Source: JADGRQ01 sp041476585 (GTDB lineage: Bacteria; Pseudomonadota; Gammaproteobacteria; Burkholderiales; SG8-39). From it: 7,952 nt of DNA. This document shows, piece by piece, positions 1 through 5,370 of this stretch. Position 1 is the stretch's first letter; the number at the start of each line of letters is the position of its first letter. Position numbers and translations under genes: made by a program. The notes beneath the pieces were generated by a model. That model did not search any database and was not told where the DNA came from. It was given only the letters and a program-made list of their open reading frames with translations. The stretch is taken from positions 1 to 7,952 of the forward strand of contig JBGOTT010000192.1 of the NCBI GenBank assembly GCA_041476585.1, given 5' to 3'.

Positions 1-297
1 CATGCCTTTGACGATGTAATTGTGGATGTCGCGCACGCGCTCGTCGCCGAGTTGCGAGTCGCGCAGGCGGCTCACGGCGTCGTACTCGTACAGGCCCTGC
101 TGCGCCTTGGTGGTGGACTTGATGTGCCACTCGAGCAGTGGCATGCCGAGCGCCTTGGCGACCTGCACGGCGAGCATGGTTTTGCCCGTTCCCGGCTCGC
201 CCTTGACGAGGAGCGGGCGCTGGAGCGTGATCGCGGCGTTCACCGCAAGCGTGAGGTCGCTGGTGGAGACGTATTCGGCGGAACCGGAAAAGCGCAT
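1..297 (-). CDS. MoxR-family AAA ATPase, N-terminal 99 residues (partial, runs off the left edge)
   Basis: Reading leftward from ATG at 297, the frame is open to base 1. The protein begins MRFSGSAEYVSTSDLTLAVN and carries a textbook Walker A loop, GEPGTGKT, at residues 33-40. A block around residues 60-90 (STTKAQQGLYEYDAVSRLRD, then QLGDERVRDI) is characteristic of MoxR-type ATPases in proteobacteria. Walker B, sensor and lid regions lie outside the window. MoxR ATPases act as chaperone-like remodelers, usually with a von Willebrand factor A partner encoded downstream; any partner here would lie beyond base 1. A weak Shine-Dalgarno GAAGG (304-308) sits 6 nt before the ATG. The gene follows the FecR-type gene after 82 bp on the same strand, with a possible promoter of its own in the gap. 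The family call is secure; the specific substrate is unknown. Confidence 0.9.
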   Translation of the reverse strand, partial: MRFSGSAEYVSTSDLTLAVNAAITLQRPLLVKGEPGTGKTMLAVQVAKALGMPLLEWHIKSTTKAQQGLYEYDAVSRLRDSQLGDERVRDIHNYIVKGM

Positions 298-322
298 GGC
301 GGGCCTTCAGGAGGAAAACCCG

Positions 323-328
323 ATTCTA
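323..328 (-). promoter_or_regulatory. possible extended -10 promoter for the MoxR gene
   Basis: On the minus strand the gap between the FecR-type stop and the MoxR start contains TGTTAGAAT, an extended -10 (TGn) with a TAGAAT hexamer at 323-328. The region about 17 nt upstream is GC-rich with no recognisable -35 hexamer. Transcription would start near 316, about 19 nt before the ATG. This would let moxR be expressed apart from the upstream export module. It is only a short pattern match. Confidence 0.35.
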
Positions 329-344
329 ACAAAGCCATCTCGCG

Positions 345-362
345 CCGGCCGCCCGAGGCCGG
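345..362. repeat. GC-rich inverted repeat between the FecR-type gene and moxR
   Basis: CCGGCC (345-350) and GGCCGG (357-362) form a perfect 6-bp stem with a 6-nt loop, 18 to 35 bases past the stop codon of the FecR-type gene. No T-run follows on the minus strand, so it does not fit an intrinsic terminator. It could slow polymerase or protect the 3' end of the upstream mRNA, or be chance in GC-rich DNA. Confidence 0.3.
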
Positions 363-379
363 GACGCGAAGCGCAGTTG

Positions 380-1927
380 CTAACGCTTCAGCACCGCAAC
401 GCCGTTGATGCTGAAGACATTGGACGTATTCGAAGTTGCATCGTAGCCGAGTCCGACATGCGAGGCGTTCGGTCCGGCGAAGAATCCAACGAAGCTCGTC
501 GAGCAGCCCGCCGTGCTACAGACGTTGACCGCCCCACTGTTGAAGTTCAGCGTGCCACTGCCGTTCAGTCCGGGACTGCCGGGCGTGAAGAATCCGTTCG
601 TCATCATCAGCGAGTAGTTGCCGCCGGTGAACACCAGGGTCATGTTGGCGGTGATCGAGCCGGTCCCAAAATTCACGTTCGCCGTTCCCGCGGTCATCGT
701 GCCTGAACCCAGCCCGCCGCCGACCCCGTCGCTGAAGGTGGGGGTGGTCGCGCCAAGCAGCGAGAACGATCCCGTGCCGGTGTTCGGCATCGGGCTGGCG
801 GGAACACCGACGACGTAATTCATGCCCTGATTTGCGCCGAAGGTCAGGTTGTTGAAGAATCCCCCGGCGAGGATCGGCCCGCCGATCCACTTGCCCCATT
901 CGATCACGCCGGGGACGCTGCCGACTTCGGAGACGGTGGCCGCATTGCGGTCGATGAAGCAACCACTCCCGCAATTGTCTCGCTTGACCCCGGTCGAGTC
1001 GAAAATGGCTGACCCGGGGTCGCTTTCTACGGTATGGCTAGATACGGAAGTGCCGGGCGCATGCGGCGCCCCGGTCGCGAACACTATTGCCATCCCGTTT
1101 TGCGTACCCGGTGAAAAGCCGGGCTGCCCGTTGGACGGGTTGCCGGAAGAAGGGATGTTCCCCTGATTGTCGCCTGCAAAAAATACGGGCGGTACACCAG
1201 GCGGCACGGTCGGCGATGTGTCCTGCTGGGAATCGCTTTGGCCCGGTGCAGCGGGAGGCTGGCTGCCCTGCTTCGCCGGGACTGTCGACGGCGTGGGCGG
1301 CAGGAACAATCCGCGCTCGATGAATTGCAGCGGGGCCGCGGGCCCGGCGAGATGTCCCGTAACGCCCTCGACTAAAAGGAGAACCCTCGGCGGTACCTCC
1401 TGAGTCGTTAGTTCCGCGATGTTGCGACCGCTAACGCTCACGCCAACGCTCACCGTTAGGCTGTTGGTCACTTCCGCAAGGTATTCGGTGCCGCGGATGC
1501 CGATCGTGGCGGTGGACGTCGTGACGCGGTAGGTCGATTTGTTATTGCGCCCGATCGCGCCGGTGATCGTGCGCAATCCGCCCTTCAACAGGCTGAAGAA
1601 CCCCTTCTCCTGTCCGTCGGTCACGCCGTCGTAGCGGTAATCGTCGATGCGGAACTGGGTGTCCGGTTGCAGCGAAGTGTAGCCTCCGTCGGAAAAGCGC
1701 AGCTGCGCGCGCCCGTTGCCGGCGGTAGTGATCATCTCCCCCGATTCGAGCACCGTCCCTCTGGCGATCCGCCGTTGCTTGCCGTCCGCCCCGGTTGCAC
1801 TGACGTCGCCAATGGTGAAGTCTACGCGCGCAGCCGGCGCACCTGCCGCAGCCCCGCACAACGCGGATGAAACGAGCAGCGCAAGCGACGCCTGCCGGGC
1901 CAATCGGAAACGTGGATGTTCGCGCAT
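380..1927 (-). CDS. Exported FecR-domain protein with a C-terminal TbpB-like barrel domain; probable Slam client
   Basis: This 515-residue protein starts with a signal peptide (basic RFRLARQ, hydrophobic core about 14-28, AxA-type sites about 26-32). Cys24 is preceded by Ser-Ala-Leu, a poor lipobox, so lipidation is doubtful. Residues about 36-155 look like a FecR domain, including RGTVLESGEMITTAGNGRAQ and TATIGIRGTEYLAEV. Residues about 205-275 form a Pro/Gly/Ser/Gln-rich linker. Residues about 278-515 are rich in Gly, Asn, Ser, Thr and alternating hydrophobics, and contain GFFAGPNASHVGLGY (481-495), close to the G-F-x-GPNA-x-x-x-G signature of TbpB-type beta-barrel domains. Cys pairs at 319/323 and 470/475 could form disulfides. 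The ATG is supported by an AGAGG site 5 nt upstream that overlaps the stop of the Slam-like gene (9-bp gap), implying coupled translation. No FecI sigma factor or FecA receptor is adjacent, so it is probably not an anti-sigma regulator. Ligand and surface exposure are unknown. Confidence 0.8.
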   Translation of the reverse strand: MREHPRFRLARQASLALLVSSALCGAAAGAPAARVDFTIGDVSATGADGKQRRIARGTVLESGEMITTAGNGRAQLRFSDGGYTSLQPDTQFRIDDYRYDGVTDGQEKGFFSLLKGGLRTITGAIGRNNKSTYRVTTSTATIGIRGTEYLAEVTNSLTVSVGVSVSGRNIAELTTQEVPPRVLLLVEGVTGHLAGPAAPLQFIERGLFLPPTPSTVPAKQGSQPPAAPGQSDSQQDTSPTVPPGVPPVFFAGDNQGNIPSSGNPSNGQPGFSPGTQNGMAIVFATGAPHAPGTSVSSHTVESDPGSAIFDSTGVKRDNCGSGCFIDRNAATVSEVGSVPGVIEWGKWIGGPILAGGFFNNLTFGANQGMNYVVGVPASPMPNTGTGSFSLLGATTPTFSDGVGGGLGSGTMTAGTANVNFGTGSITANMTLVFTGGNYSLMMTNGFFTPGSPGLNGSGTLNFNSGAVNVCSTAGCSTSFVGFFAGPNASHVGLGYDATSNTSNVFSINGVAVLKR

Positions 1928-1936
1928 GGGAGCCTC

Positions 1937-3265
1937 TTACCTGAAGTCACGCCGCAGCGTGACGAAAACTGCGGTGCGCTCGAAGTCGCTGACTACGATG
2001 TTCGAGCGGTTCCGCGTATACGAGATCTGGGGGGTCGCTGTCCACAGATTCGAAAACTTGTAGTTCAAACCTAGCCGCAAGTCGCTCTGCGTATCGCCGC
2101 GTGTGACCGTAAACAACGGGTCGGGACCGCCGTAGTCGCGCTGTTCGACGCTGCCGGAGGCGAACAGCGTGATGTCGGAGCGCAAAGCGAGTTGGCCGCC
2201 GAGGCGCAGCCCCCACAACTGGTTGCCCAGTTGCGGCACGCCGGCAGCACGCTCGCGCTCCTCACCGACGTACCCGCCAAGGAAAATCACCGGCTTGAGG
2301 TCGCCTTCGAGCGCGCGCGCATAGCCGACGCCGAGGACCGTCCGGTCGGCGTTGCGCACGCTTTGCGTCGGATAGTCCAGGCGCGAGTACTGAACGTACG
2401 CCGAGAGCGAGTTGAAATCGTCGAGGGCGTGTTGCCACTGGCCCGTGACCCCGTAGGCATCGCGGAAACGATTGTTGTCGAGATAAAACTCCTGCCCTTG
2501 TGCCGCCACGGTAAAGCTGTTCTTCTCACGCGTGTAGTTCAATCCCGCGTAACCGCTCCAGAAGCCGGTATCGAATGTGTCCTGGCTCCCGTTGATGCGC
2601 TTGTTCACGTCCATGCCCGCGATAAAGGCAAGGTCGGGCTTAAAATTATGGCGCAGGTTCGCGCCGCCGCCGAGGCTCACGAAACTGTCGTGGGCCCTGA
2701 CCCCCGCCGCGTTCAGCGTGACCAGCGTGCCGCCAAACGCGGGGACTGCGACCTGGCTGCTGCCGGTTGCGCTATTGACATTGCTGTCGTCGCCGATGGT
2801 CGCTTCGAGATACCCGGTCAGCTTGGTGCCGATGCCGGCCTCGCGGCGCTCGATCGCGTCGAGAAACCGCTGAATCGCCTCTGCGGCCTCTGCCGGCGGA
2901 CTCAGCCCTTTGGCCGTCTCGAATTCCTGCTTCGCGGTCTTGGTTTCGCCGAGCTCGAAGTACGCGCGCGCGATCAGCGCACGCGCGAGCGGATGATTGG
3001 GATTGCCGGCAAGCACGCGCTCGAGCGCAAACACCGCCTCCGAAAGCCGCTTCGAATTGAGCGCCGCAGCCCCGAGCAGCAAGTCGAACTCCGGGTCGCC
3101 AGCCCGCGCCTCCTCGAGCGGCTTCAGCAAGGCGTAGGCGCCTTGCGCATCTTGCTGGGTGAGAAGCTCCGAAGCTCGATTGAGCACCGTGTCCTGCGCG
3201 AACGCCGCGGCCGACATCCATAAACATGCCAAAGCCCAGACGGCAATCTTCGCAGTTATGCGCAT
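1937..3265 (-). CDS. TPR plus outer-membrane beta-barrel protein, Slam-like (surface lipoprotein assembly modifier, DUF560 type)
   Basis: The protein is 442 residues from the ATG at 3265. It opens with a clear signal peptide (MRITAKIAVWALACLWMSAAAFA, probable cleavage after residue 23). Residues about 25-140 form helical TPR-like repeats (ALLKPLEEARAGDPEFDLLLGAAAL; AVFALERVLAGNPNHPLARALIARAYFELG). From about 148 to the end there are alternating beta strands, beginning GYLEATIGDDSNVN and finishing PQISYTRNRSN then FERTAVFVTLRRDFR. This TPR-plus-barrel layout and the GDDSNVN and YTRNxSN blocks fit Slam proteins, which move client proteins across the outer membrane. The chain ends Phe-Arg rather than a terminal Phe. 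An in-frame TTG start at 3487 exists but would bury the signal peptide behind 74 residues; ATG 3265 has AAGGAAG 6 nt upstream. The FecR/TbpB-like gene follows after 9 bp. The barrel architecture is firm; the Slam name is by motif resemblance. Confidence 0.78.
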   Translation of the reverse strand: MRITAKIAVWALACLWMSAAAFAQDTVLNRASELLTQQDAQGAYALLKPLEEARAGDPEFDLLLGAAALNSKRLSEAVFALERVLAGNPNHPLARALIARAYFELGETKTAKQEFETAKGLSPPAEAAEAIQRFLDAIERREAGIGTKLTGYLEATIGDDSNVNSATGSSQVAVPAFGGTLVTLNAAGVRAHDSFVSLGGGANLRHNFKPDLAFIAGMDVNKRINGSQDTFDTGFWSGYAGLNYTREKNSFTVAAQGQEFYLDNNRFRDAYGVTGQWQHALDDFNSLSAYVQYSRLDYPTQSVRNADRTVLGVGYARALEGDLKPVIFLGGYVGEERERAAGVPQLGNQLWGLRLGGQLALRSDITLFASGSVEQRDYGGPDPLFTVTRGDTQSDLRLGLNYKFSNLWTATPQISYTRNRSNIVVSDFERTAVFVTLRRDFR

Positions 3266-3519
3266 GTCGCGCTTCCTTTTTTTACCTGACCCGCCGTGGT
3301 CGGACGGACCTGCCCACAATCGTCCCCCAGCGCTCGGCCGATAGTCAAGTTTTCCTGGTGAGGGACCCCACAATACCGCGCCGCCCGCTGCAAATCCGAC
3401 ACAACCGGGGCGTGGATTTCGTCCGCCGGCGCGGCAAAGGCCGGCGTCGCCGACATCGCCACGATCGCTGGCAGGCAAGCAAGGCAAAGGCGCAGTTTTC
3501 CTCCCGGAGGATCGTGCAA
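3256..3519 (-). CDS. candidate small exported protein (up to 87 aa) overlapping the start of the Slam-like gene
   Basis: An open frame from TTG (3519) to TAA (3256-3258) overlaps the first 10 nt of the Slam-like gene, the arrangement expected for translational coupling. Its N-terminus looks like a signal peptide: Lys-Leu-Arg, then a hydrophobic stretch CLACLPAIVAM, then SATPAFA followed by APADE, a good signal peptidase I site. The remaining 57 or so residues contain three Cys (CGVPHQ, DDCGQ, ATCA) and match no family I recognise. The start is uncertain. A strong GGGAGG ribosome site (3500-3505) lies inside the TTG frame, 4 nt before an in-frame CTG at 3495, which would give 79 residues. There is no ATG near it. 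It may instead be chance, a decayed gene, or a coupling leader for the Slam-like gene. Confidence 0.35.
   Translation of the reverse strand: MHDPPGGKLRLCLACLPAIVAMSATPAFAAPADEIHAPVVSDLQRAARYCGVPHQENLTIGRALGDDCGQVRPTTAGQVKKGSATCA
3272..3278 (-). promoter_or_regulatory. ribosome binding site that fixes the Slam-like start
   Basis: On the minus strand AAGGAAG lies 6 nt before ATG 3265, inside a purine-rich run (GGTAAAAAAAGGAAG). It supports the short start over the in-frame TTG at 3487. It lies inside the candidate small upstream ORF, so ribosomes finishing that frame would arrive directly at it. Confidence 0.6.
3499..3511. repeat. 13-nt palindrome containing a Shine-Dalgarno and its complement
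   Basis: Plus-strand TCCTCCCGGAGGA is a perfect 6+1+6 inverted repeat. In a minus-strand transcript it reads TCCTCCGGGAGGA, so the GGGAGG ribosome site could pair with the preceding TCCTC to form a small hairpin with a 3-nt loop. It would lie about 10 nt from the predicted 5' end of the Slam-module mRNA. It might mask the ribosome site of the small ORF; this is inference from base pairing alone. Confidence 0.35.
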
Positions 3520-3528
3520 ACTGAGCCT

Positions 3529-3556
3529 AGTATGCCAGTTGTGGCTCGCGCTGCAA
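3529..3556 (-). promoter_or_regulatory. possible promoter of the Slam/FecR-type module
   Basis: On the minus strand TTGCAG (3551-3556) and CATACT (3529-3534) are separated by 16 nt. The -10 is preceded by TGG, giving an extended -10 form (TGnCATACT). The -35 matches the consensus only in TTG. Transcription would start around 3522, just before the TTG of the small candidate ORF and about 257 nt before the Slam-like ATG. No obvious Fur box or other known operator was recognised. The assignment is tentative. Confidence 0.3.
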
Positions 3557-3565
3557 CTGAGGCCG

Positions 3566-3586
3566 CCCCGCTCGGGTTGAGCGGGG
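3566..3586. repeat. perfect 8-bp GC-rich inverted repeat in the divergent promoter region
   Basis: CCCCGCTC (3566-3573) and GAGCGGGG (3579-3586) flank a 5-nt spacer. The right arm covers most of the putative -35 hexamer of the plus-strand cytochrome promoter, and the left arm lies about 10 bp upstream of the putative minus-strand -35. Neither strand has a T-run after it, so it is not a convincing terminator. A regulator-binding site serving both divergent units is a reasonable guess. Confidence 0.4.
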
Positions 3587-3606
3587 TGCGTTGCTTCGGC
3601 TAGAAT
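3577..3606 (+). promoter_or_regulatory. sigma70-like promoter for the cytochrome c pair
   Basis: TTGAGC (3577-3582) and TAGAAT (3601-3606) are separated by 18 bp, a good match to sigma70 hexamers in an otherwise GC-rich region. The start point would fall near 3613, giving a short leader of about 27 nt to the ATG at 3640. The -35 overlaps an 8-bp inverted repeat and the -10 overlaps a second one, which suggests regulated expression. Confidence 0.55.
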
Positions 3607-3622
3607 TTGCTGGTTTAATTCT
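3602..3622. repeat. AT-rich inverted repeat over the -10 and start point of the cytochrome promoter
   Basis: AGAATT (3602-3607) and AATTCT (3617-3622) are a perfect 6-bp inverted repeat with a 9-nt spacer, 21 bp overall, about two helical turns. The position over the -10 and expected start is typical of a repressor operator, but AT-rich DNA gives such matches by chance and no known binding motif was recognised. Confidence 0.3.
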
Positions 3623-3639
3623 CAATTTCCGACGAATTC

Positions 3640-3975
3640 ATGTTCCACCGCATCGCTTGCACCGTGCTCTGCGCCAGTGCGGTGGTTTTTTGCACTGGCG
3701 CCGCCGCGCAGCAATCCCATGGCAAGGCCGCTCCGCCGGCCGTCAACGTTTCGATGTGCACCGGCTGTCACGGCATCGCGGGCTACAGGACCGCCTATCC
3801 CACCGTCTATCGCGTGCCGAAGATCGCCGGCCAGCAGGCCGAGTACATCGTGAAGGCGCTGCAGGCCTACAAGTCCGGCGCGCGCCAGCATCCGTCGATG
3901 CGCGGCATCGCCGCCAGCTTGAGCGACAAGGACATGGCGGACTTCGCCGCGTATTACGCAGGGAGCGGCAAATGA
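3640..3975 (+). CDS. exported monoheme cytochrome c (first of a pair)
   Basis: This 111-residue protein has a signal peptide (hydrophobic about residues 5-20, cleavage near GAAA|QQ at 23) and one haem-binding site, Cys40-Thr-Gly-Cys43-His44. Met87 in HPSMRGIA is the likely sixth ligand. The segment KALQAYKSGAR (72-82) and the tail LSDKDMADFAAYY resemble class I cytochromes c of the c4/c553 kind, so it should carry electrons in the periplasm between membrane complexes. The ATG lacks a good Shine-Dalgarno: the leader reads CCGACGAATTC just before it. The stop overlaps the ATG of the next gene. Partner enzymes are not in the window, so the electron donor and acceptor cannot be named. Confidence 0.88.
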   Translation: MFHRIACTVLCASAVVFCTGAAAQQSHGKAAPPAVNVSMCTGCHGIAGYRTAYPTVYRVPKIAGQQAEYIVKALQAYKSGARQHPSMRGIAASLSDKDMADFAAYYAGSGK

Positions 3976-4304
3976 AACGCATCGCACGCATGCTTGCGCT
4001 CGGCTGCCTGCTCGCACTGCCATTTGCCGCGCAGGCCGGCGACCACGTGGCGGACGGCAAGGCCAAGGCTCAACCCTGCGCCGCCTGCCATGGCCCGGAA
4101 GGCAACAAGCCGATCGGGCCCGATTTCCCGATCCTCGCCGGCCAGCACGCCGACTACCTGCGCAAGGCGCTGCTCGACTACAAATCCGGTGCGCGCGCAA
4201 ACCCGATCATGAAAGGGTTCGCTGAGCCGCTGTCGAAGCAGGACATCGAGGATCTGTCGGCGTATTTCGCCGCCCAGTCCTCGCCGCTGCAGAGCCACCG
4301 CTAA
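3972..4304 (+). CDS. exported monoheme cytochrome c, c4-like (second of a pair)
   Basis: This 110-residue protein starts at an ATG sharing ATGA with the stop of the first cytochrome, with AGGGAG (3960-3965) 6 nt upstream. The same frame stays open upstream, but only this ATG gives a signal peptide (MKRIARMLALGCLLALPFAAQA). Haem is bound at Cys36-Ala-Ala-Cys39-His40, and Met80 in ANPIMKGFA is the expected axial ligand. GPEGNKPIGPDFPILAGQHADYL closely resembles a half of dihaem cytochrome c4. It shares YKSGAR and the spacing between haem and Met with its neighbour, so the two probably arose by duplication and may act together in the periplasm. Its TAA overlaps the stop of the convergent DUF1841 gene. 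Confidence 0.9.
   Translation: MKRIARMLALGCLLALPFAAQAGDHVADGKAKAQPCAACHGPEGNKPIGPDFPILAGQHADYLRKALLDYKSGARANPIMKGFAEPLSKQDIEDLSAYFAAQSSPLQSHR
4301..4304. other. tail-to-tail overlap of convergent stop codons (CTAA)
   Basis: The plus-strand cytochrome ends with TAA at 4302-4304 and the minus-strand DUF1841 gene ends with TAG at 4303-4301. No intergenic DNA remains, so any terminator for either unit must lie inside the opposing gene, and the two transcripts must have complementary 3' ends. Confidence 0.9.
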
Positions 4305-4726
4305 GCCGATTTCTCCAGGCAGTCGAGGTACGCCGCCGCGTTCGGCGCTGTGCCGTCCTTCTGCGCGCGCCGCACCATCTCCGCCACGCAATCGATCGCC
4401 GCATGCAGGGCCGCATGCCGGTCGGCGGCCTTCAGAGCGATGCGCGTAAAGCGCTCGCGCACGCCTGCCGGCTGATCGATCGCCAGCTGCTCCTCCAGCG
4501 CGACGTGCAGGCTGAGGTGCAGGAAAGGGTTGGTCTCGCCAAGCTCCGGGAAATACTCCCGCTCGCGGTAGCGCTCGGGCGCTTCGAGGATGCGGTGGTA
4601 TTCGGGGTGCATCAGGATGGCTTCGAGCGCGAGCGCCTCGACCCCGGCAAGCGGCTCGCCGCGGCAGTACTTGCGCCACGCTTCGAAGAACAGCGTGCGG
4701 ACCTGCTCGCGCGAGGGGTTGAACAT
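4301..4726 (-). CDS. DUF1841 family protein
   Basis: This is a 141-residue cytosolic protein of unknown function, starting MFNPSREQVRTLFFEAWRKY. The pattern of an N-terminal FNPSR block, then HPEYH (about 40-44), then FPELGETNPFLHLSLHVALEEQ (about 59-80), matches the DUF1841 family, which is common in beta- and gammaproteobacteria. There is no signal peptide or membrane segment. A longer in-frame reading to 5539 would overlap nth completely and is not credible. ATG 4726 sits 5 nt after the nth stop, and its AGGGA ribosome site overlaps that stop codon, so the gene is coupled to nth. It is the last gene of the operon, and its stop overlaps that of the convergent cytochrome gene. Confidence 0.88.
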   Translation of the reverse strand: MFNPSREQVRTLFFEAWRKYCRGEPLAGVEALALEAILMHPEYHRILEAPERYREREYFPELGETNPFLHLSLHVALEEQLAIDQPAGVRERFTRIALKAADRHAALHAAIDCVAEMVRRAQKDGTAPNAAAYLDCLEKSA

Positions 4727-4731
4727 GTTCC

Positions 4732-5370
4732 CTATTGCGCCCTGGTCTTGGGCTTGAACTCGCACCATTGCCGGATCGCGCATTCCGGGCACTTCGGTTT
4801 GCGCGCGAGGCAGACGTAACGGCCGTGCAGGATCAGCCAGTGGTGAGCGTCGCGCGCGAACCCGGCCGGCGTGAACTTCAACAGCTTCTGCTCGACCTCG
4901 AGCGGCGTCCTGCCCGGCGCGAGCCCGGTGCGGTTGGCGACCCGGAAGATGTGCGTATCGACTCCGATCGTCGGCTGGCCGAAGGCGGTGTTGAGAACCA
5001 CGTTGGCCGTTTTGCGGCCCACGCCCGGCAAACGCTCCAGGGCCTCGCGCGTGGCCGGCACCTCGCCGCCATGCTCGTCGAGCAGAATGCGCGAAAGACC
5101 GACCACGTTCTTCGCCTTGGTGCGGTACAGGCCGATGCTGCGGATATTTCGCTCGAGTCCGGCGATGCCGAGGTCGACCATTTTCCGCGGCGTATTTGCA
5201 ACCGCGAACAGATTGCCCGTCGCGGCGTTCACCGATTTGTCCGTCGCCTGCGCGGACAGGACGACCGCGACCAGCAACTCGTAAGGCGTCGAGTAGCGAA
5301 GCTCGGTCTTCGGATGCGGATTCAGTTCGCGCAGCTGGGTAAAAATCGCGTTGCTCATCGCCGGGTTCAT
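4732..5370 (-). CDS. nth: endonuclease III (DNA glycosylase/AP lyase)
   Basis: This 212-residue protein aligns by eye along its whole length with E. coli Nth (211 aa). It removes oxidised pyrimidines and cleaves the abasic site in base excision repair. The helix-hairpin-helix motif LPGVGRKTANVVL carries the catalytic Lys120, and VDTHIF carries Asp138. The C-terminal [4Fe-4S] cluster ligands are Cys187, 194, 197 and 203 (C-x6-C-x2-C-x5-C). These numbers coincide with E. coli only if translation starts at ATG 5370 (MNPAMSNA) rather than the ATG at 5358. The first start is also supported by an ATGA overlap with the ferredoxin gene and a GGAG site 7 nt upstream. Neighbouring an iron-sulfur ferredoxin gene is a common arrangement for nth in proteobacteria. 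Confidence 0.97.
   Translation of the reverse strand: MNPAMSNAIFTQLRELNPHPKTELRYSTPYELLVAVVLSAQATDKSVNAATGNLFAVANTPRKMVDLGIAGLERNIRSIGLYRTKAKNVVGLSRILLDEHGGEVPATREALERLPGVGRKTANVVLNTAFGQPTIGVDTHIFRVANRTGLAPGRTPLEVEQKLLKFTPAGFARDAHHWLILHGRYVCLARKPKCPECAIRQWCEFKPKTRAQ

Noticed and set aside
308..316. plus-strand AGGAGG as a ribosome site for a rightward gene
   Set aside because: No plausible plus-strand gene follows; the sequence lies in the leader of the minus-strand moxR gene.
20..706. plus-strand open frames opposite moxR and the end of the FecR-type gene
   Set aside because: They cross the moxR start, the intergenic gap and the FecR-type coding region, and encode low-information Arg/Ser-rich sequence.
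1431..1459. direct repeat AACGCTCAC (two copies) inside a CTAACG...CGTTAG inverted repeat
   Set aside because: It lies within the FecR-type coding sequence and is explained by the repeated Val-Ser-Val-Gly-Val-Ser-Val protein segment; too short to claim as a regulatory or mobile element.
2192..3223. 343-codon plus-strand open frame opposite the Slam-like gene
   Set aside because: It mirrors GC-rich codon structure of the real gene; the translation has no recognisable domain, signal or fold pattern.
3266..3487. 74-residue N-terminal extension of the Slam-like protein from an in-frame TTG at 3487
   Set aside because: It would place an arginine/glycine-rich stretch before an otherwise perfect signal peptide, and a good ribosome site stands directly before ATG 3265.
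3566..3586. 8-bp hairpin as an intrinsic terminator
   Set aside because: No T-run follows on either strand and it sits over a promoter between divergent genes, where no transcript is expected to end.
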